DNA of 64,000 nucleotides from an uncultured Prevotella sp. (GTDB taxonomy: Bacteria; Bacteroidota; Bacteroidia; Bacteroidales; Bacteroidaceae): the NCBI GenBank assembly GCA_944321295.1, contig CALUKU010000002.1, positions 62,001-126,000 of the forward strand, given 5' to 3'. The notes beneath the pieces are model-generated. The model saw nothing but the letters and a program-made list of their open reading frames with translations, searched no databases and had not been told where the DNA came from. Of this stretch, positions 16,831 through 25,132 are shown one piece after another. The number at the start of each line of letters is the position of its first letter. The stretch's first letter is position 1. A program made the translations under genes and the position numbers.

Positions 16831-16903
16831 AATCGTTAGGGTTTAATAAGCCTTACGGGCCTTGTAGGCCCGATAAGCCGTGGCCGGAACGTCCGGCCGG
16901 CTG

Positions 16904-16911
16904 CAAAATTA
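16904..16911 (-). promoter_or_regulatory. -7 promoter box of metG (TAATTTTG on the minus strand)
   Basis: TAnnTTTG match on the minus strand within the divergent metG/DUF6377 intergenic region. Confidence 0.5.
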
Positions 16912-17160
16912 GTAAAAAAATCGCAAAGGCGGCAAACGGCGGCGCAAAATGCGGCAAACGACGGCGTAAAACGCCGCGTTTTGCGCCGTGAAAGGCGGCT
17001 TATTAATTCACAATGCATAATTCATAATTCACAATGCATAATGCATAATCGGGTGGTGGGCGCTTGGAGTTGTTCCGACCGATGATTTTTCATTCTTCAT
17101 TATTCATTATTCCGATGATTATTAATTATTCATTTTTCATTCTTCATTTATTTAATAAGT
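16912..17160. repeat. Divergent-gap repeats: GGCGTAAAACGCC hairpin and ATGCATAATTCATAATT/TTCATTATTCATT arrays
   Basis: The gap holds GC-rich palindromes (GGCGTAAAACGCCGCGTTTT) followed by ATTCACAATGCATAATTCAT units and then TTTTTCATTCTTCATTATTC units. Unlike most other repeat-bearing gaps it lies between two promoters rather than at gene 3' ends. No gene is visible in it. Confidence 0.65.
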
Positions 17161-17166
17161 TTTTCT

Positions 17167-17174
17167 TAATTTTG
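17167..17174 (+). promoter_or_regulatory. -7 promoter box (TAATTTTG) of the DUF6377 regulator
   Basis: TAnnTTTG match 21 bp upstream of the chosen ATG at 17196, giving a leader of ~15 nt. Confidence 0.5.
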
Positions 17175-17195
17175 CATTATTAATTATGCGTGACA

Positions 17196-18920
17196 ATGCT
17201 TAGGATGAATGTTGTAGTCAACAGACTGGTGTCTATCGCCGTGTGCGCCGCCGCCCTGCTGCCCGTAGCGGCCGGCGGACGGTTGGATTCGCTTTACGCC
17301 CGCCTCGACAAGGCCATAGCCTCGTCAGACGCTTACGTAGCCAGGCGCGAGGCCCGCATAGCCGCCCTGAGGCAGCGTATGGGCAAGGCCCGCGGGGCTG
17401 AGGCCTACGGCGTGGCAATGAGCCTGTATGCCGAGTATAAGCCTTACATGAACGACTCGGCCCTGGCCTGGCTCGACCGCGCGGCCGGCATGGCGCGCGC
17501 CGTGGGCGACGACGCCGACGTGGAGCGCTGCCGCGTGCTGACGGCCTTCCAGTGCTCGTCGACGGGAATGTACACCGAGGCGGCCGACATCCTGGCCGGG
17601 GTGGACCGCGGGGCGCTCGACAGCGCCGGCCTCATTGACTACTACCGCGCCTACAACCACATGTATAACGACCTGCGCTATTACACCAAGATAGAGAGCC
17701 TCAGGCGCCGCTACGCCGCCCGCGCCCGGACATACGCCGACTCGCTGATAGCCGCGGCGCCCGCCACTGCCGACATACGCCTGCAGCTGCTCGAGGTGAT
17801 GAGCTACGAGCGGGGCGACTACGCCGCCGCACTGGCCTACAGCGACCGCCGCATGGCGCGCGCGGCCGCCGGCTCGCACGAGTATGCCGTGGCCTCGTTC
17901 TACCGATACCTTGACCTGAAGATGATGCGCCCCGACGGCGACGAGTGGGCCTGCTGGCTGGCGCAGGCCGCCCTGGCCGACGTGGAGAACGCCGTGATGG
18001 ACCAGGCCGCCCTCTGGGAGCTGGCCAACCACCTGTATGAGCAGGGCGACATAGAGCGCGCCTACAGGTACATCAACTTCGCCGCCGAGTGCGCCGCACG
18101 CTTCAGCACGCGCCTGCGCAACCAGCAGATAGCGCCCGTGATGCAGACCGTCGACAGCATTTACCAGCTGCAGAACGAGAAGGAAAACGCCTACCTCAAG
18201 GCAGCCCTCGGCATGATGGCGCTGCTCATAGTGCTCGCCTTGGCCTTCCTCGTCTACGTCAACCGCAACCGACGCCACCTGGCACAGGCCCGCAACGAGC
18301 TGAGCCGCAAGAACGGACAGCTGCTGAGCCTTAACGAACGCCTAAGCCGCGCCAACGCCGGCCTCGACGAGGCCAACACCAAGCTGACGGCCACCGGCCG
18401 GCGCATGAACGACGCCATAGTGAACCTTGACGAGAGCAACCGCGTGAAGGAGAAGTACATAGGACTCTTCCTGCGCCAGTGCTCCACCTACATCGACCGC
18501 ATGGACCGCCAGCGCAAGGAAATATCTAACCTGCTCAAGGGCAAGCGCTACGCCGAGCTGGCCGAATTCGTCAGCGCGCACAACTTCCGCGATAAGGAGC
18601 AGGAGGAGCTCTTCGAGATATTCGACTCTACGTTCATACGCCTCTTCCCAACGTTCGTCGACGAGTTCAACCGCCTGCTGCTGCCACAGAACCGCATCCA
18701 GCTGACCGACAACTCGAAGCTCAACACGGGCATACGCATCTTCGCCCTGATACGCCTCGGCATCGACGACAGCTCGAAGATAGCCGAGTTCCTGCACTAC
18801 TCGGTCAACACCATCTACAACTACCGCGCAAAGATAAAGAACGGCGCCGCCTGCGGCCGCGACGAGTTTGAGGACCGAGTGCGCGAGATAGGTCTGCAAA
18901 AAAGCAATCGGGGGGGGTAA
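17196..18920 (+). CDS. DUF6377 family regulator (TPR-like sensor, one membrane span, coiled coil, C-terminal helix-turn-helix-like domain)
   Basis: A 574-residue protein of a family seen mainly in Bacteroidetes. A signal-like N-terminus (VSIAVCAAALLPVAAGG) precedes ~300 residues of alpha-helical, TPR-like repeats that should be periplasmic; one membrane span (LGMMALLIVLALAFLVYV) is near residue 335, followed by a coiled coil rich in RNELSRKNGQLLSLNERLSR and then the DUF6377 domain. The end FHYSVNTIYNYR-like stretch (LHYSVNTIYNYRAKIKNGA) resembles a LuxR-type recognition helix, suggesting membrane-tethered DNA binding. ATG 17196 is used because it starts the signal segment. It has no co-oriented partner, so its targets are unknown. 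Confidence 0.82.
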   Translation: MLRMNVVVNRLVSIAVCAAALLPVAAGGRLDSLYARLDKAIASSDAYVARREARIAALRQRMGKARGAEAYGVAMSLYAEYKPYMNDSALAWLDRAAGMARAVGDDADVERCRVLTAFQCSSTGMYTEAADILAGVDRGALDSAGLIDYYRAYNHMYNDLRYYTKIESLRRRYAARARTYADSLIAAAPATADIRLQLLEVMSYERGDYAAALAYSDRRMARAAAGSHEYAVASFYRYLDLKMMRPDGDEWACWLAQAALADVENAVMDQAALWELANHLYEQGDIERAYRYINFAAECAARFSTRLRNQQIAPVMQTVDSIYQLQNEKENAYLKAALGMMALLIVLALAFLVYVNRNRRHLAQARNELSRKNGQLLSLNERLSRANAGLDEANTKLTATGRRMNDAIVNLDESNRVKEKYIGLFLRQCSTYIDRMDRQRKEISNLLKGKRYAELAEFVSAHNFRDKEQEELFEIFDSTFIRLFPTFVDEFNRLLLPQNRIQLTDNSKLNTGIRIFALIRLGIDDSSKIAEFLHYSVNTIYNYRAKIKNGAACGRDEFEDRVREIGLQKSNRGG

Positions 18921-19205
18921 AATCGGACCTTCTGACGATACATCGCAGCCTTAGCCTCGCCTGCAGAAGCACGGCCGGAGAAAGGCCGGCAGAGGCGGCG
19001 TAAGGGAAAGGTAAAACGGTAAAAAAGTAAAAAGGTAAAAGAGTAAAACGGTAAAACGGTGGAGGCGCCGGCGGATGATTGTATCATTCACATACTATTG
19101 TTCACTTTTCGCTTTTTCGCTTTTCGCTTTTTCGCTTTTCGCTTTTCACTTCCAAAGCCATTGTCTTAACTCCTTAACTCCATAACTCCTTAACTCCATA
19201 ATTCC
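18921..19205. repeat. Gap with GTAAAACGG, TTCGCTTTTCGC and TTAACTCC arrays
   Basis: Three low-complexity families follow each other: GGTAAAACGGTAAAAAAGTA (19010-19060), TTTTCGCTTTTTCGCTTTTC (19094-19148) and TCTTAACTCCTTAACTCCAT (19165-19200), the last just before the next ATG. The first ~80 bp after the stop show nothing recognisable. Confidence 0.6.
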
Positions 19206-19219
19206 CAAAAATACGAAAA

Positions 19220-19753
19220 ATGAAAATAGCAGTATTCTGTTCGGCCAACTCGGCCATCGACCCCTCATACTTCGCGGCGGCCGAAGAGCTTGGCCGCCGC
19301 GTCGCCGAGGGCGGCCACACGATAGTGTTCGGCGGGTGCAACCTCGGCCTGATGGAGTGCGTGGCTAAGGCCGCGCGCTCGGCCGGCGGGCGCACGATAG
19401 GCGTAATACCCACGATAATAGAGCGCGGCGGCAAGGCCAGCCCGAACGTCGACGTCAGCATACCCTGCGACAACCTCAGCGACCGCAAGGACCTGATGAC
19501 GGCCCAGTGCGACGCCGCAGTGGCCCTGCCCGGCGGCCTCGGCACGCTCGACGAGGTGTTCACCATGGCCGCCTCGTCCACCATCGGCTACCACCATAAG
19601 CCCATCGTGCTGCTCAACGTCGGCGGCTTCTGGAACAAGCTAATCGAACTGCTCGACGACCTGGCCGCCCGCGGCATGGTGCGCGGCAGCTGGCGCGACA
19701 TAATCCAAGTGGCCGACAGCGTGGAGGAAATATTTTTAAAGGTGAGAAAGTGA
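19220..19753 (+). CDS. LOG family protein (TIGR00730, Rossmann fold; cytokinin-activating phosphoribohydrolase-like)
   Basis: A 177-residue Rossmann-fold protein. The FGGCNLGLMECVAKAA and PGGLGTLDEVFTMAA blocks are the LOG-family nucleotide-binding motifs (PGGxGTxxE). In plants and some bacteria such enzymes release bases from nucleoside 5'-monophosphates; in ordinary bacteria the family is often annotated as lysine decarboxylase without support, and the physiological substrate is unclear. Stands alone between a repeat-filled gap and a convergent peptidase gene. Its C-terminal KVRK and stop are in the first AAAGGTGAGAAAGTGAG unit of the following repeat. Confidence 0.9.
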   Translation: MKIAVFCSANSAIDPSYFAAAEELGRRVAEGGHTIVFGGCNLGLMECVAKAARSAGGRTIGVIPTIIERGGKASPNVDVSIPCDNLSDRKDLMTAQCDAAVALPGGLGTLDEVFTMAASSTIGYHHKPIVLLNVGGFWNKLIELLDDLAARGMVRGSWRDIIQVADSVEEIFLKVRK

Positions 19754-19815
19754 GATACTTTAAAAAAGAATTTTATTATTCTGCATTTCCCACCTTCTCA
19801 CCTTCTCACTTTCTC
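19741..19815. repeat. GGTGAGAAAGTGAG inverted array between convergent genes
   Basis: AAAGGTGAGAAAGTGAG at the 3' end of the LOG gene is matched by CCACCTTCTCACCTTCTCAC-TTTCTCA at the 3' end of the peptidase gene. The whole 60-bp gap is a hairpin, and both stop codons (TGA) lie in the GTGA-type units. Confidence 0.75.
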
Positions 19816-21043
19816 AAGTGAACATCAGCGTCGTCATGTGTTCCTTGGCGAATATCTCCTGCGCCACGGCCTGCATGTCGTCGGCCGTGACGGCGTCGAC
19901 GCGGGCCATGAGGCGCCTTACGTCCTTCTCAATGCCGTGGTGCAGGTAGCTGCGGCCGAAGTCGAGGGCGAAGCTCTCGCGGTTGTCGCAGGCCACGCCT
20001 ATCTGCCCCTTAATCTGGCGCTTGGCGGCGGCCAGCGCCGTGGGCGAGAGCGGCTTCAGCGTGAGCTTGTCAAGCTCGCGCCTCACCAGTCGGCGGCATT
20101 TCGACACGTCGTGAGGGTCACAGCCGAAGTATGCGCACCACAGGCCCGTGTCCGAATAGCTCACCATCGAGCTTTCTACGGTGTACACCAGTCCGTGGCG
20201 CTCCCTCAGCGCTATGTTCAGCCGGGCGTTCATGCCCGGGCCGCCGAGTATGTTGTTCATAAGGTAGAGGCCGAAGCGCCGGCGGTCGTGCACGTCGTAG
20301 GCCCTGCCGCCCGTCATGACGTGCGCCTGGTGCGTGCCGCGGCTGACGGTCAGCTCGCGCGGCGAGTAGGGCGGCACGGCCGTGCGGCGGCCCTTGGCCG
20401 GGCGCGGGGCGCACGGGGCGAAGTCGGCCGTAGCCTTCTCGAGCAGCCGCACCAGCTTGTCGAACGAGATGTCGCCCGAGGCGAAGAACACGGCGTTCTC
20501 GGGCCGGTAGAACTTCTCGGTGAAGCGCTTGGCGTCGGCCGTGGTGTAGCCCCTGAGCCGCTCCTGCGTGCCCAGGATGTTGTGGCCCAGCGGGTGGCCG
20601 TCGAAGACGATGTTCTCGAACTGGTCGTAAATCAGCTCGGCCGGCGAGTCGTTGTAGCACTCAATCTCGTCGCACACCACCTCTATCTCCTTGTCTATCT
20701 CCGCCTGCGGGTACGTGCTGTGCATTACGATGTCCGTCAGCAGGTCGACGGCCCGCGGCAGGTGCTCGCGCAGCAGGGCCGAGTAGAACACGGTGTCCTC
20801 CTTGTTGGTGAAGGCGTTCAGGTCGCCGCCCACGCGCTCGAGGCGGTTGAGTATCTGCAGCGAGTTGCGGCGCGCCGTGCCCTTGAAGGTGACGTGCTCG
20901 CAGAAGTGGGCCAGGCCCTCCTCGCCGGGCAGCTCGTCGCGCGTGCCGGCGCAGACGGCGTAGCCGCAGTAGACCACGGGCGAGGCCGACGCCAGGTGGA
21001 TGACGCGCAGCCCGTTGGCTAAAGTGTGAGTGTTGTATTTCAT
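19814..21043 (-). CDS. M16 family zinc metallopeptidase
   Basis: A 409-residue insulinase-like peptidase. The inverted zinc-binding motif HxxEH reads LAHFCEHVTFKGT (residues ~46-50), with the second metal-ligand glutamate expected in EIEVVCDEIECYNDSPAE near 125. The C-terminal inactive-domain half (NNILGGPGMNARLNIALRE) is present, so this is a complete two-domain M16B protein similar to PreP/mitochondrial-processing-like enzymes. No signal peptide, so probably cytoplasmic. A promoter box lies 12 bp upstream, back to back with that of the PfkB kinase. Substrate unknown. Confidence 0.93.
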   Translation of the reverse strand: MKYNTHTLANGLRVIHLASASPVVYCGYAVCAGTRDELPGEEGLAHFCEHVTFKGTARRNSLQILNRLERVGGDLNAFTNKEDTVFYSALLREHLPRAVDLLTDIVMHSTYPQAEIDKEIEVVCDEIECYNDSPAELIYDQFENIVFDGHPLGHNILGTQERLRGYTTADAKRFTEKFYRPENAVFFASGDISFDKLVRLLEKATADFAPCAPRPAKGRRTAVPPYSPRELTVSRGTHQAHVMTGGRAYDVHDRRRFGLYLMNNILGGPGMNARLNIALRERHGLVYTVESSMVSYSDTGLWCAYFGCDPHDVSKCRRLVRRELDKLTLKPLSPTALAAAKRQIKGQIGVACDNRESFALDFGRSYLHHGIEKDVRRLMARVDAVTADDMQAVAQEIFAKEHMTTLMFT

Positions 21044-21054
21044 AATCCGAGGTG

Positions 21055-21062
21055 CAAAATTA
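21055..21062 (-). promoter_or_regulatory. -7 promoter box (TAATTTTG) of the M16 peptidase
   Basis: Minus-strand TAnnTTTG, 12 bp from the start codon; one half of a divergent promoter pair with 21117-21124. Confidence 0.5.
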
Positions 21063-21116
21063 CACGTTTTTCACGAGTTTAATACTTCATGCCTTATATA
21101 AAAAGCATTTTTTTGC

Positions 21117-21124
21117 TATCTTTG
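21117..21124 (+). promoter_or_regulatory. -7 promoter box (TATCTTTG) of the PfkB kinase
   Basis: Plus-strand TAnnTTTG, 36 bp before ATG 21161. This gene also has an AAAGGAG Shine-Dalgarno-like stretch at ~21150, unusual in this window. Confidence 0.5.
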
Positions 21125-21160
21125 CGCCGTGTTTTTTTAACTTATCGCGAAAGGAGAACA

Positions 21161-22096
21161 ATGCGTAAGGTAATAGGAATAGGCGAGACGGTGCTCGACA
21201 TCATCTTCAAGGACGGACGGCCCGTGAGCGCCGTGCCCGGCGGCTCGGTCTACAACGGCATAATATCGCTGGGGCGCGCAGGCGTGCCGGCGGTCTTCGT
21301 GAGCGAGGTGGGCAACGACCGCATAGGCGAGCGCACGGTAGGCTTCTTGAGGGAGAACGGCGTCGACGCGTCGTTCGTCAGCACGAACAAAGACTCAAAG
21401 TCGCCGATATCGCTGGCCTTCCTCAACGACAGTAACGACGCCGAGTACATCTTCTACAAGGACCATCCGAACGACAGGCTCGACTACGCCGTGCCCGAAA
21501 TCAACCGCGACGACATAGTGATGATAGGTTCTTACTACGCCGTCAACCCCGTGATACGCCCGCAGGTGGCCGCCATACTCAACGCCGCACGCGACCGCGG
21601 GGCGATAATCTACTACGACGTCAACTTCCGCGCGGCGCACGCCGACGAGGTGATGAAGCTGACGCCCAACATACTTGAGAACTTCGAGTACGCCGACATC
21701 GTGCGCGGCAGCCGCGAGGACTTCAACGTGATGTACGGCATGGACACGCCCGACAAGGTGTACAACTCGCAGGTGTCGTTCTACTGCAAGAAGTTCGTCT
21801 ACACCGACGGGGCGGCAGCCGTAGAGCTGCGCGGCGACGGCGGGCTGAAGAAGAGCTACCCCGTGGCCGCCGCCGAGACGGTGAGCACCATCGGCGCCGG
21901 CGACAACTTCAACGCCGGCCTTGTGTACGGCCTTGTGAAGTACGGCGTGACGCGCGACATGATCGGCGGCGCCCTGCCCGAGCCTGTGTGGGACGACATC
22001 ATCGGCTGCGCCATGGCCTTCTCGGCCAACTGCTGCAAGAGCCTTGGCAACTCGGTCGACGAAGCCTTCGGGCAGGCCATGAAGGCCGGGCTATAA
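21161..22096 (+). CDS. PfkB family carbohydrate kinase
   Basis: A 311-residue ribokinase-fold sugar kinase. The N-terminal PGGSVYNGIISLGRAGVPAV carries the GG/N substrate-binding motif and the C-terminal TIGAGDNFNAGLVYGLV carries the anion hole and catalytic Asp (GAGD). Phosphorylation of fructose, ribose or a similar sugar is expected; the sequence does not tell which. ATG 21161 fits the AAAGGAG ribosome site and the family start (MRKVIGIGETVLDIIF). Downstream, 22100-22150 has a GGCCTTGAGGATAAGCCCAT/AGGCTTATCGGGCCTATC inverted repeat. Confidence 0.92.
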   Translation: MRKVIGIGETVLDIIFKDGRPVSAVPGGSVYNGIISLGRAGVPAVFVSEVGNDRIGERTVGFLRENGVDASFVSTNKDSKSPISLAFLNDSNDAEYIFYKDHPNDRLDYAVPEINRDDIVMIGSYYAVNPVIRPQVAAILNAARDRGAIIYYDVNFRAAHADEVMKLTPNILENFEYADIVRGSREDFNVMYGMDTPDKVYNSQVSFYCKKFVYTDGAAAVELRGDGGLKKSYPVAAAETVSTIGAGDNFNAGLVYGLVKYGVTRDMIGGALPEPVWDDIIGCAMAFSANCCKSLGNSVDEAFGQAMKAGL

Positions 22097-22184
22097 TGAG
22101 GGCTGACAGGCCTTGAGGATAAGCCCATCAGGCTTATCGGGCCTATCATCAATCAAAATAACAACTTAAAAACCAAATATAACC

Positions 22185-23387
22185 ATGATCGAGATTACTG
22201 ACAAAATCTATTACGTTGGCGTCAACGACCGCAACAAGGAGCTTTTCGAGGGCTTGTGGCCGCTGCCCAACGGCGTTTCTTACAACTCTTACTTGATCGA
22301 CGACGAGAAGGTGTGCCTCATCGACACCGTTGAGGTGGACTTCTTCATGCCATACCTTAAGAACATACGCGAGATTTTGGGCGACAGGCCCATCGACTAT
22401 CTCGTAATCAACCACATGGAGCCCGACCACAGCGGGGCCATAGAGCTGATACGCAAGTATTACCCGGGCGTGAAGATAGTGGCCAACAAGAAGACCTTCG
22501 GCATGATTGACGGCTTCTACGGCATTACTACCGACGAGCTGGAGGTGAAGAACGGCTCTACGCTCAGCCTCGGCCGCCACGAGCTGACGTTCGTGCTGAC
22601 GCCCATGGTGCACTGGCCCGAAACGATGGTTACGCTCGACACCACCACCAACACGCTCTTCTCGGGCGACGCCTTCGGCTGCTTCGGCGCGCTGAACGGC
22701 GGCATAATCGACTCTGAGATCAACTGCGACACGTTCTGGCTCGAGATGGTGCGCTATTACTCTAACATCGTGGGCAAGTACGGCACGCCCGTGCAGAACG
22801 CCCTTAAGAAGCTCGAGGGCGTCAAGCTCGACTACATCTGCTCTACGCACGGCCCCGTGTGGCACGAGTACATCGACAAGGTAGTCGGCATGTACGACCG
22901 CCTGAGCCGCTACGAAACCGAGGAGGGCATCGTCATCTGCTACGGCACGATGTACGGCAACACCGAGCGCATGGCCGAGGTGATAGCCCGCGCCGCCAGC
23001 CAGGCGGGCGTTAAGAACATCGTAATGTACAACGTGTCGAAGACCCACCACTCTTACATCCTGCGCGACATCTTCCGCTACCGCGGACTCATCGTGGGCG
23101 CGCCCACTTACAACGCCGGGCTGTACCACGAGATGGAGGTGCTGCTGAGCGAGATTGCCGGCAAGGACATCAAGAACCGCCACTACATCGGCTGGTTCGG
23201 CAGCTACGCCTGGGCTGGCAAGGCCGTCGAGTGCATCAGGCAGTGGAACGACGAGCGCCTGAAGTTCGAGCCCGTAGGCGAGCCCGTCGAGATGAAGCAG
23301 AGCCTTAAGGACGACACCTTCGCCCAGTGTGAGGCGCTCGGCCGCGCAATGGCCGAGAGGCTGAAGAAGGACAGGGGTTCAAATTAA
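22185..23387 (+). CDS. Flavodiiron protein (FprA-type oxygen/NO reductase)
   Basis: A 400-residue A-type flavoprotein used by anaerobes to reduce O2 to water or NO to N2O in the cytoplasm. The metallo-beta-lactamase-like domain has the diiron ligands in NHMEPDHSGAIELI (H-x-E-x-D) near residue 80, further ligands in MVHWPETM and SGDAFGCFGA, and the STHGPVWHEY histidine near 228; the C-terminal flavodoxin domain binds FMN through YGTMYGNTERMAEVIA. Complete two-domain architecture, no rubredoxin fusion. Its presence supports an anaerobic host with oxidative-stress defence. The TAA stop is followed at once by CAATTAACAATTAAAAATTA repeats. Confidence 0.96.
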   Translation: MIEITDKIYYVGVNDRNKELFEGLWPLPNGVSYNSYLIDDEKVCLIDTVEVDFFMPYLKNIREILGDRPIDYLVINHMEPDHSGAIELIRKYYPGVKIVANKKTFGMIDGFYGITTDELEVKNGSTLSLGRHELTFVLTPMVHWPETMVTLDTTTNTLFSGDAFGCFGALNGGIIDSEINCDTFWLEMVRYYSNIVGKYGTPVQNALKKLEGVKLDYICSTHGPVWHEYIDKVVGMYDRLSRYETEEGIVICYGTMYGNTERMAEVIARAASQAGVKNIVMYNVSKTHHSYILRDIFRYRGLIVGAPTYNAGLYHEMEVLLSEIAGKDIKNRHYIGWFGSYAWAGKAVECIRQWNDERLKFEPVGEPVEMKQSLKDDTFAQCEALGRAMAERLKKDRGSN

Positions 23388-23575
23388 CAATTAACAATTA
23401 AAAATTAACAATTAAAAATTAAGAATGAATAATCGGGCTGACGCCGCTTTAAGCGACGGAGGCCTGTTATTCATTTTTTAATTCATAATTCACAAATTCA
23501 TAATTCACAAATTCATAATTTACAAATTCATAATTCACAAATTCTTAACTCTTAACCCTTAAGTTAATCTTTTAC
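23386..23575. repeat. AATTAAAAATTAACAATT array with ATTCATAATTCACAA partner
   Basis: Starts at the flavodiiron stop codon. After a central hairpin (GACGCCGCTTTAAGCGACGG) the complement continues as TTTTTTAATTCATAATTCAC units repeated four times. No gene. Confidence 0.75.
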
Positions 23576-23576
23576 T

Positions 23577-24746
23577 ATGAAAAAGTTTCGTTTCGGACTG
23601 TTGCCCCGAATAATCGTGGCCATCGTGTTGGGCGTGGCCCTTGGCGGCGTGATGGGCGGGCCGTGGATACGTGCGTTCATGACGTTCAACGCCATATTCA
23701 GCCAGTTCCTTGGCTTCCTCGTGCCCATAATAATCGTAGGATTGGTGACGCCGGCCATAGCCGGCATAGGCAAGTCGGCGGGCAAGATGTTGCTGGCCAC
23801 GGTGGCCGTGGCCTACGCCGACACCGTGCTCTGCGGCATGCTGGCCTACGGCACGGGCAGCGCCCTCTTCCCGCAGATGGTGGAGGGCATGGCGGCCACG
23901 GCCCAGGGCGCCGGTCAGGCGGGCTACGAGCCTTACTTCACGATAGCCATACCGCCTCTGCTCGACGTGATGAGCGCCCTCGTGCTGTCGTTCATGCTGG
24001 GCCTGGGCATAGCCTACGGCGACGCGCCGGTGATGAAGCGTGGCGCCGACGAGCTGATGGACATCACGGGCAAGGTGATCAGCAAGGCCGTCATACCGCT
24101 GCTGCCGCCCTACATCTTCGGTATATTCCTCAACATGACGGCCTGCGGCCAGGCCTACTCGATAATGGCCGTGTTCGCCAAGATAATAGTCGTCATCTTC
24201 ATCCTGCACATCCTAATCCTGCTCTACCAGTTCTGCGTGGCGGGCGCCGTGTCGCGCCGCAACCCGCTGAAGCTGCTCTGGCGCATGCTGCCGGCCTACT
24301 TCACGGCGCTGGGCACGTCGTCGTCGGCCGCCACGATACCCGTCACGCTGCGCCAGACCGAGCGCAACGGCGTGAGCAAGGACGTGGCGGGCTTCACCAT
24401 CCCCCTGTGCGCCACCATCCACATGTCGGGCTCGGTGATGAAGATTACGGCCTGCGCGCTCACCATATGCATGATTAAGGGCATGCCCCACGACGCCGTG
24501 CTCTTCACGGGCTTCATCCTGCTGCTGTCGGTGATGATGGTTGCGGCGCCCGGCGTGCCCGGCGGCTCAATCATGGCGGCGCTGGCCCCGCTGGCGTCGG
24601 TGCTGGGCTTCGGCGAGCAGGACCAGGCGCTCATGATCGCCCTCTACATCGCCATGGACAGCTTCGGCACGGCCTGCAACGTGACGGGCGACGGCGCCGT
24701 GGCTATGCTCATCGACAAGATGTTCGTTAGGAAGCAGGCGAGTTGA
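23577..24746 (+). CDS. Dicarboxylate/amino acid:cation symporter (DAACS family)
   Basis: A 389-residue inner-membrane symporter with about eight hydrophobic segments, the hairpin-2 serine-rich loop (GTSSSAATIPVTLRQTERNG) near residue 245, the TIPLCATIHMSGS block and the C-terminal AMDSFGTACNVTGDGAVAML with conserved Asp/Asn residues for substrate and Na+ binding. Glutamate, aspartate, serine/threonine or C4-dicarboxylates are possible substrates. Slightly shorter than many homologues but with all core motifs. The stop codon TGA sits in the first GAGTTGACGAGCAGACGAGC unit of the downstream array. Confidence 0.93.
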   Translation: MKKFRFGLLPRIIVAIVLGVALGGVMGGPWIRAFMTFNAIFSQFLGFLVPIIIVGLVTPAIAGIGKSAGKMLLATVAVAYADTVLCGMLAYGTGSALFPQMVEGMAATAQGAGQAGYEPYFTIAIPPLLDVMSALVLSFMLGLGIAYGDAPVMKRGADELMDITGKVISKAVIPLLPPYIFGIFLNMTACGQAYSIMAVFAKIIVVIFILHILILLYQFCVAGAVSRRNPLKLLWRMLPAYFTALGTSSSAATIPVTLRQTERNGVSKDVAGFTIPLCATIHMSGSVMKITACALTICMIKGMPHDAVLFTGFILLLSVMMVAAPGVPGGSIMAALAPLASVLGFGEQDQALMIALYIAMDSFGTACNVTGDGAVAMLIDKMFVRKQAS

Positions 24747-24905
24747 CGAGCAGACGAGCAAACGAGCAGACAAGTGACGAGCAGACGAGCAGACAAGTGA
24801 CGAGCAAACAAGCAAACAAGCAGACGAGCAAACAAGCAGACAAGCAGACAAGTGACGAGCAGATGAGCAGACAAGCAGACAAGCAACGAGCCGGCAAGAG
24901 GTAAG
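24744..24905. repeat. GACGAGCAGACAAG array
   Basis: Tandem degenerate units (CGAGCAGACGAGCAAACGAG, AAGTGACGAGCAGACG) starting at the symporter stop codon. Same family as 341-641 and 50281-50449, but here in one orientation only; a GC-rich terminator hairpin follows instead of an inverted partner. Confidence 0.85.
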
Positions 24906-24921
24906 CAATCGGCCGGCAAGG

Positions 24922-24950
24922 GGCGGCCTTCCGCAGGGCGGAAGGCCGCC
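24922..24950 (+). terminator. Intrinsic terminator-like hairpin
   Basis: Perfect 13-bp stem (GGCGGCCTTCCGC) with AGG loop followed by TTTTG, downstream of the symporter gene. It belongs to the GGCCGCCTTT palindrome family found in several gaps. Confidence 0.65.
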
Positions 24951-25096
24951 TTTTGTATTGCGCTGGCTTACAGGGGATTACGCAGCCGGCGGCGACGCTG
25001 TGCGGCGGCGGGCGTTATGATACGTTTAGGATGCGGAAAATTTGTTAAAAAACATAAATTTCATATATTATATAAGGTGTATGGAAAAGTTTTGCT

Positions 25097-25104
25097 TACT
25101 TTTG
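25097..25104 (+). promoter_or_regulatory. -7 promoter box (TACTTTTG) of topA
   Basis: TAnnTTTG match 28 bp upstream of the topA ATG, after an AT-rich stretch. Confidence 0.5.
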
Positions 25105-25132
25105 CGGCCTAAACGAAAACGTAGACAAAGCA

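Noticed and set aside
14710..16839. A 709-codon open frame on the plus strand over metG, and similar long antisense frames over purL (36594-38051), metH (44264-45589), topA (26354-27379) and yitT (735-1775)
   Set aside because: Each is antisense to a gene with clear family motifs; the GC-rich codon bias leaves the complementary frame free of stops. The translations are low-complexity (Val, Ala, His, Leu, Gly rich) with no recognisable domain.
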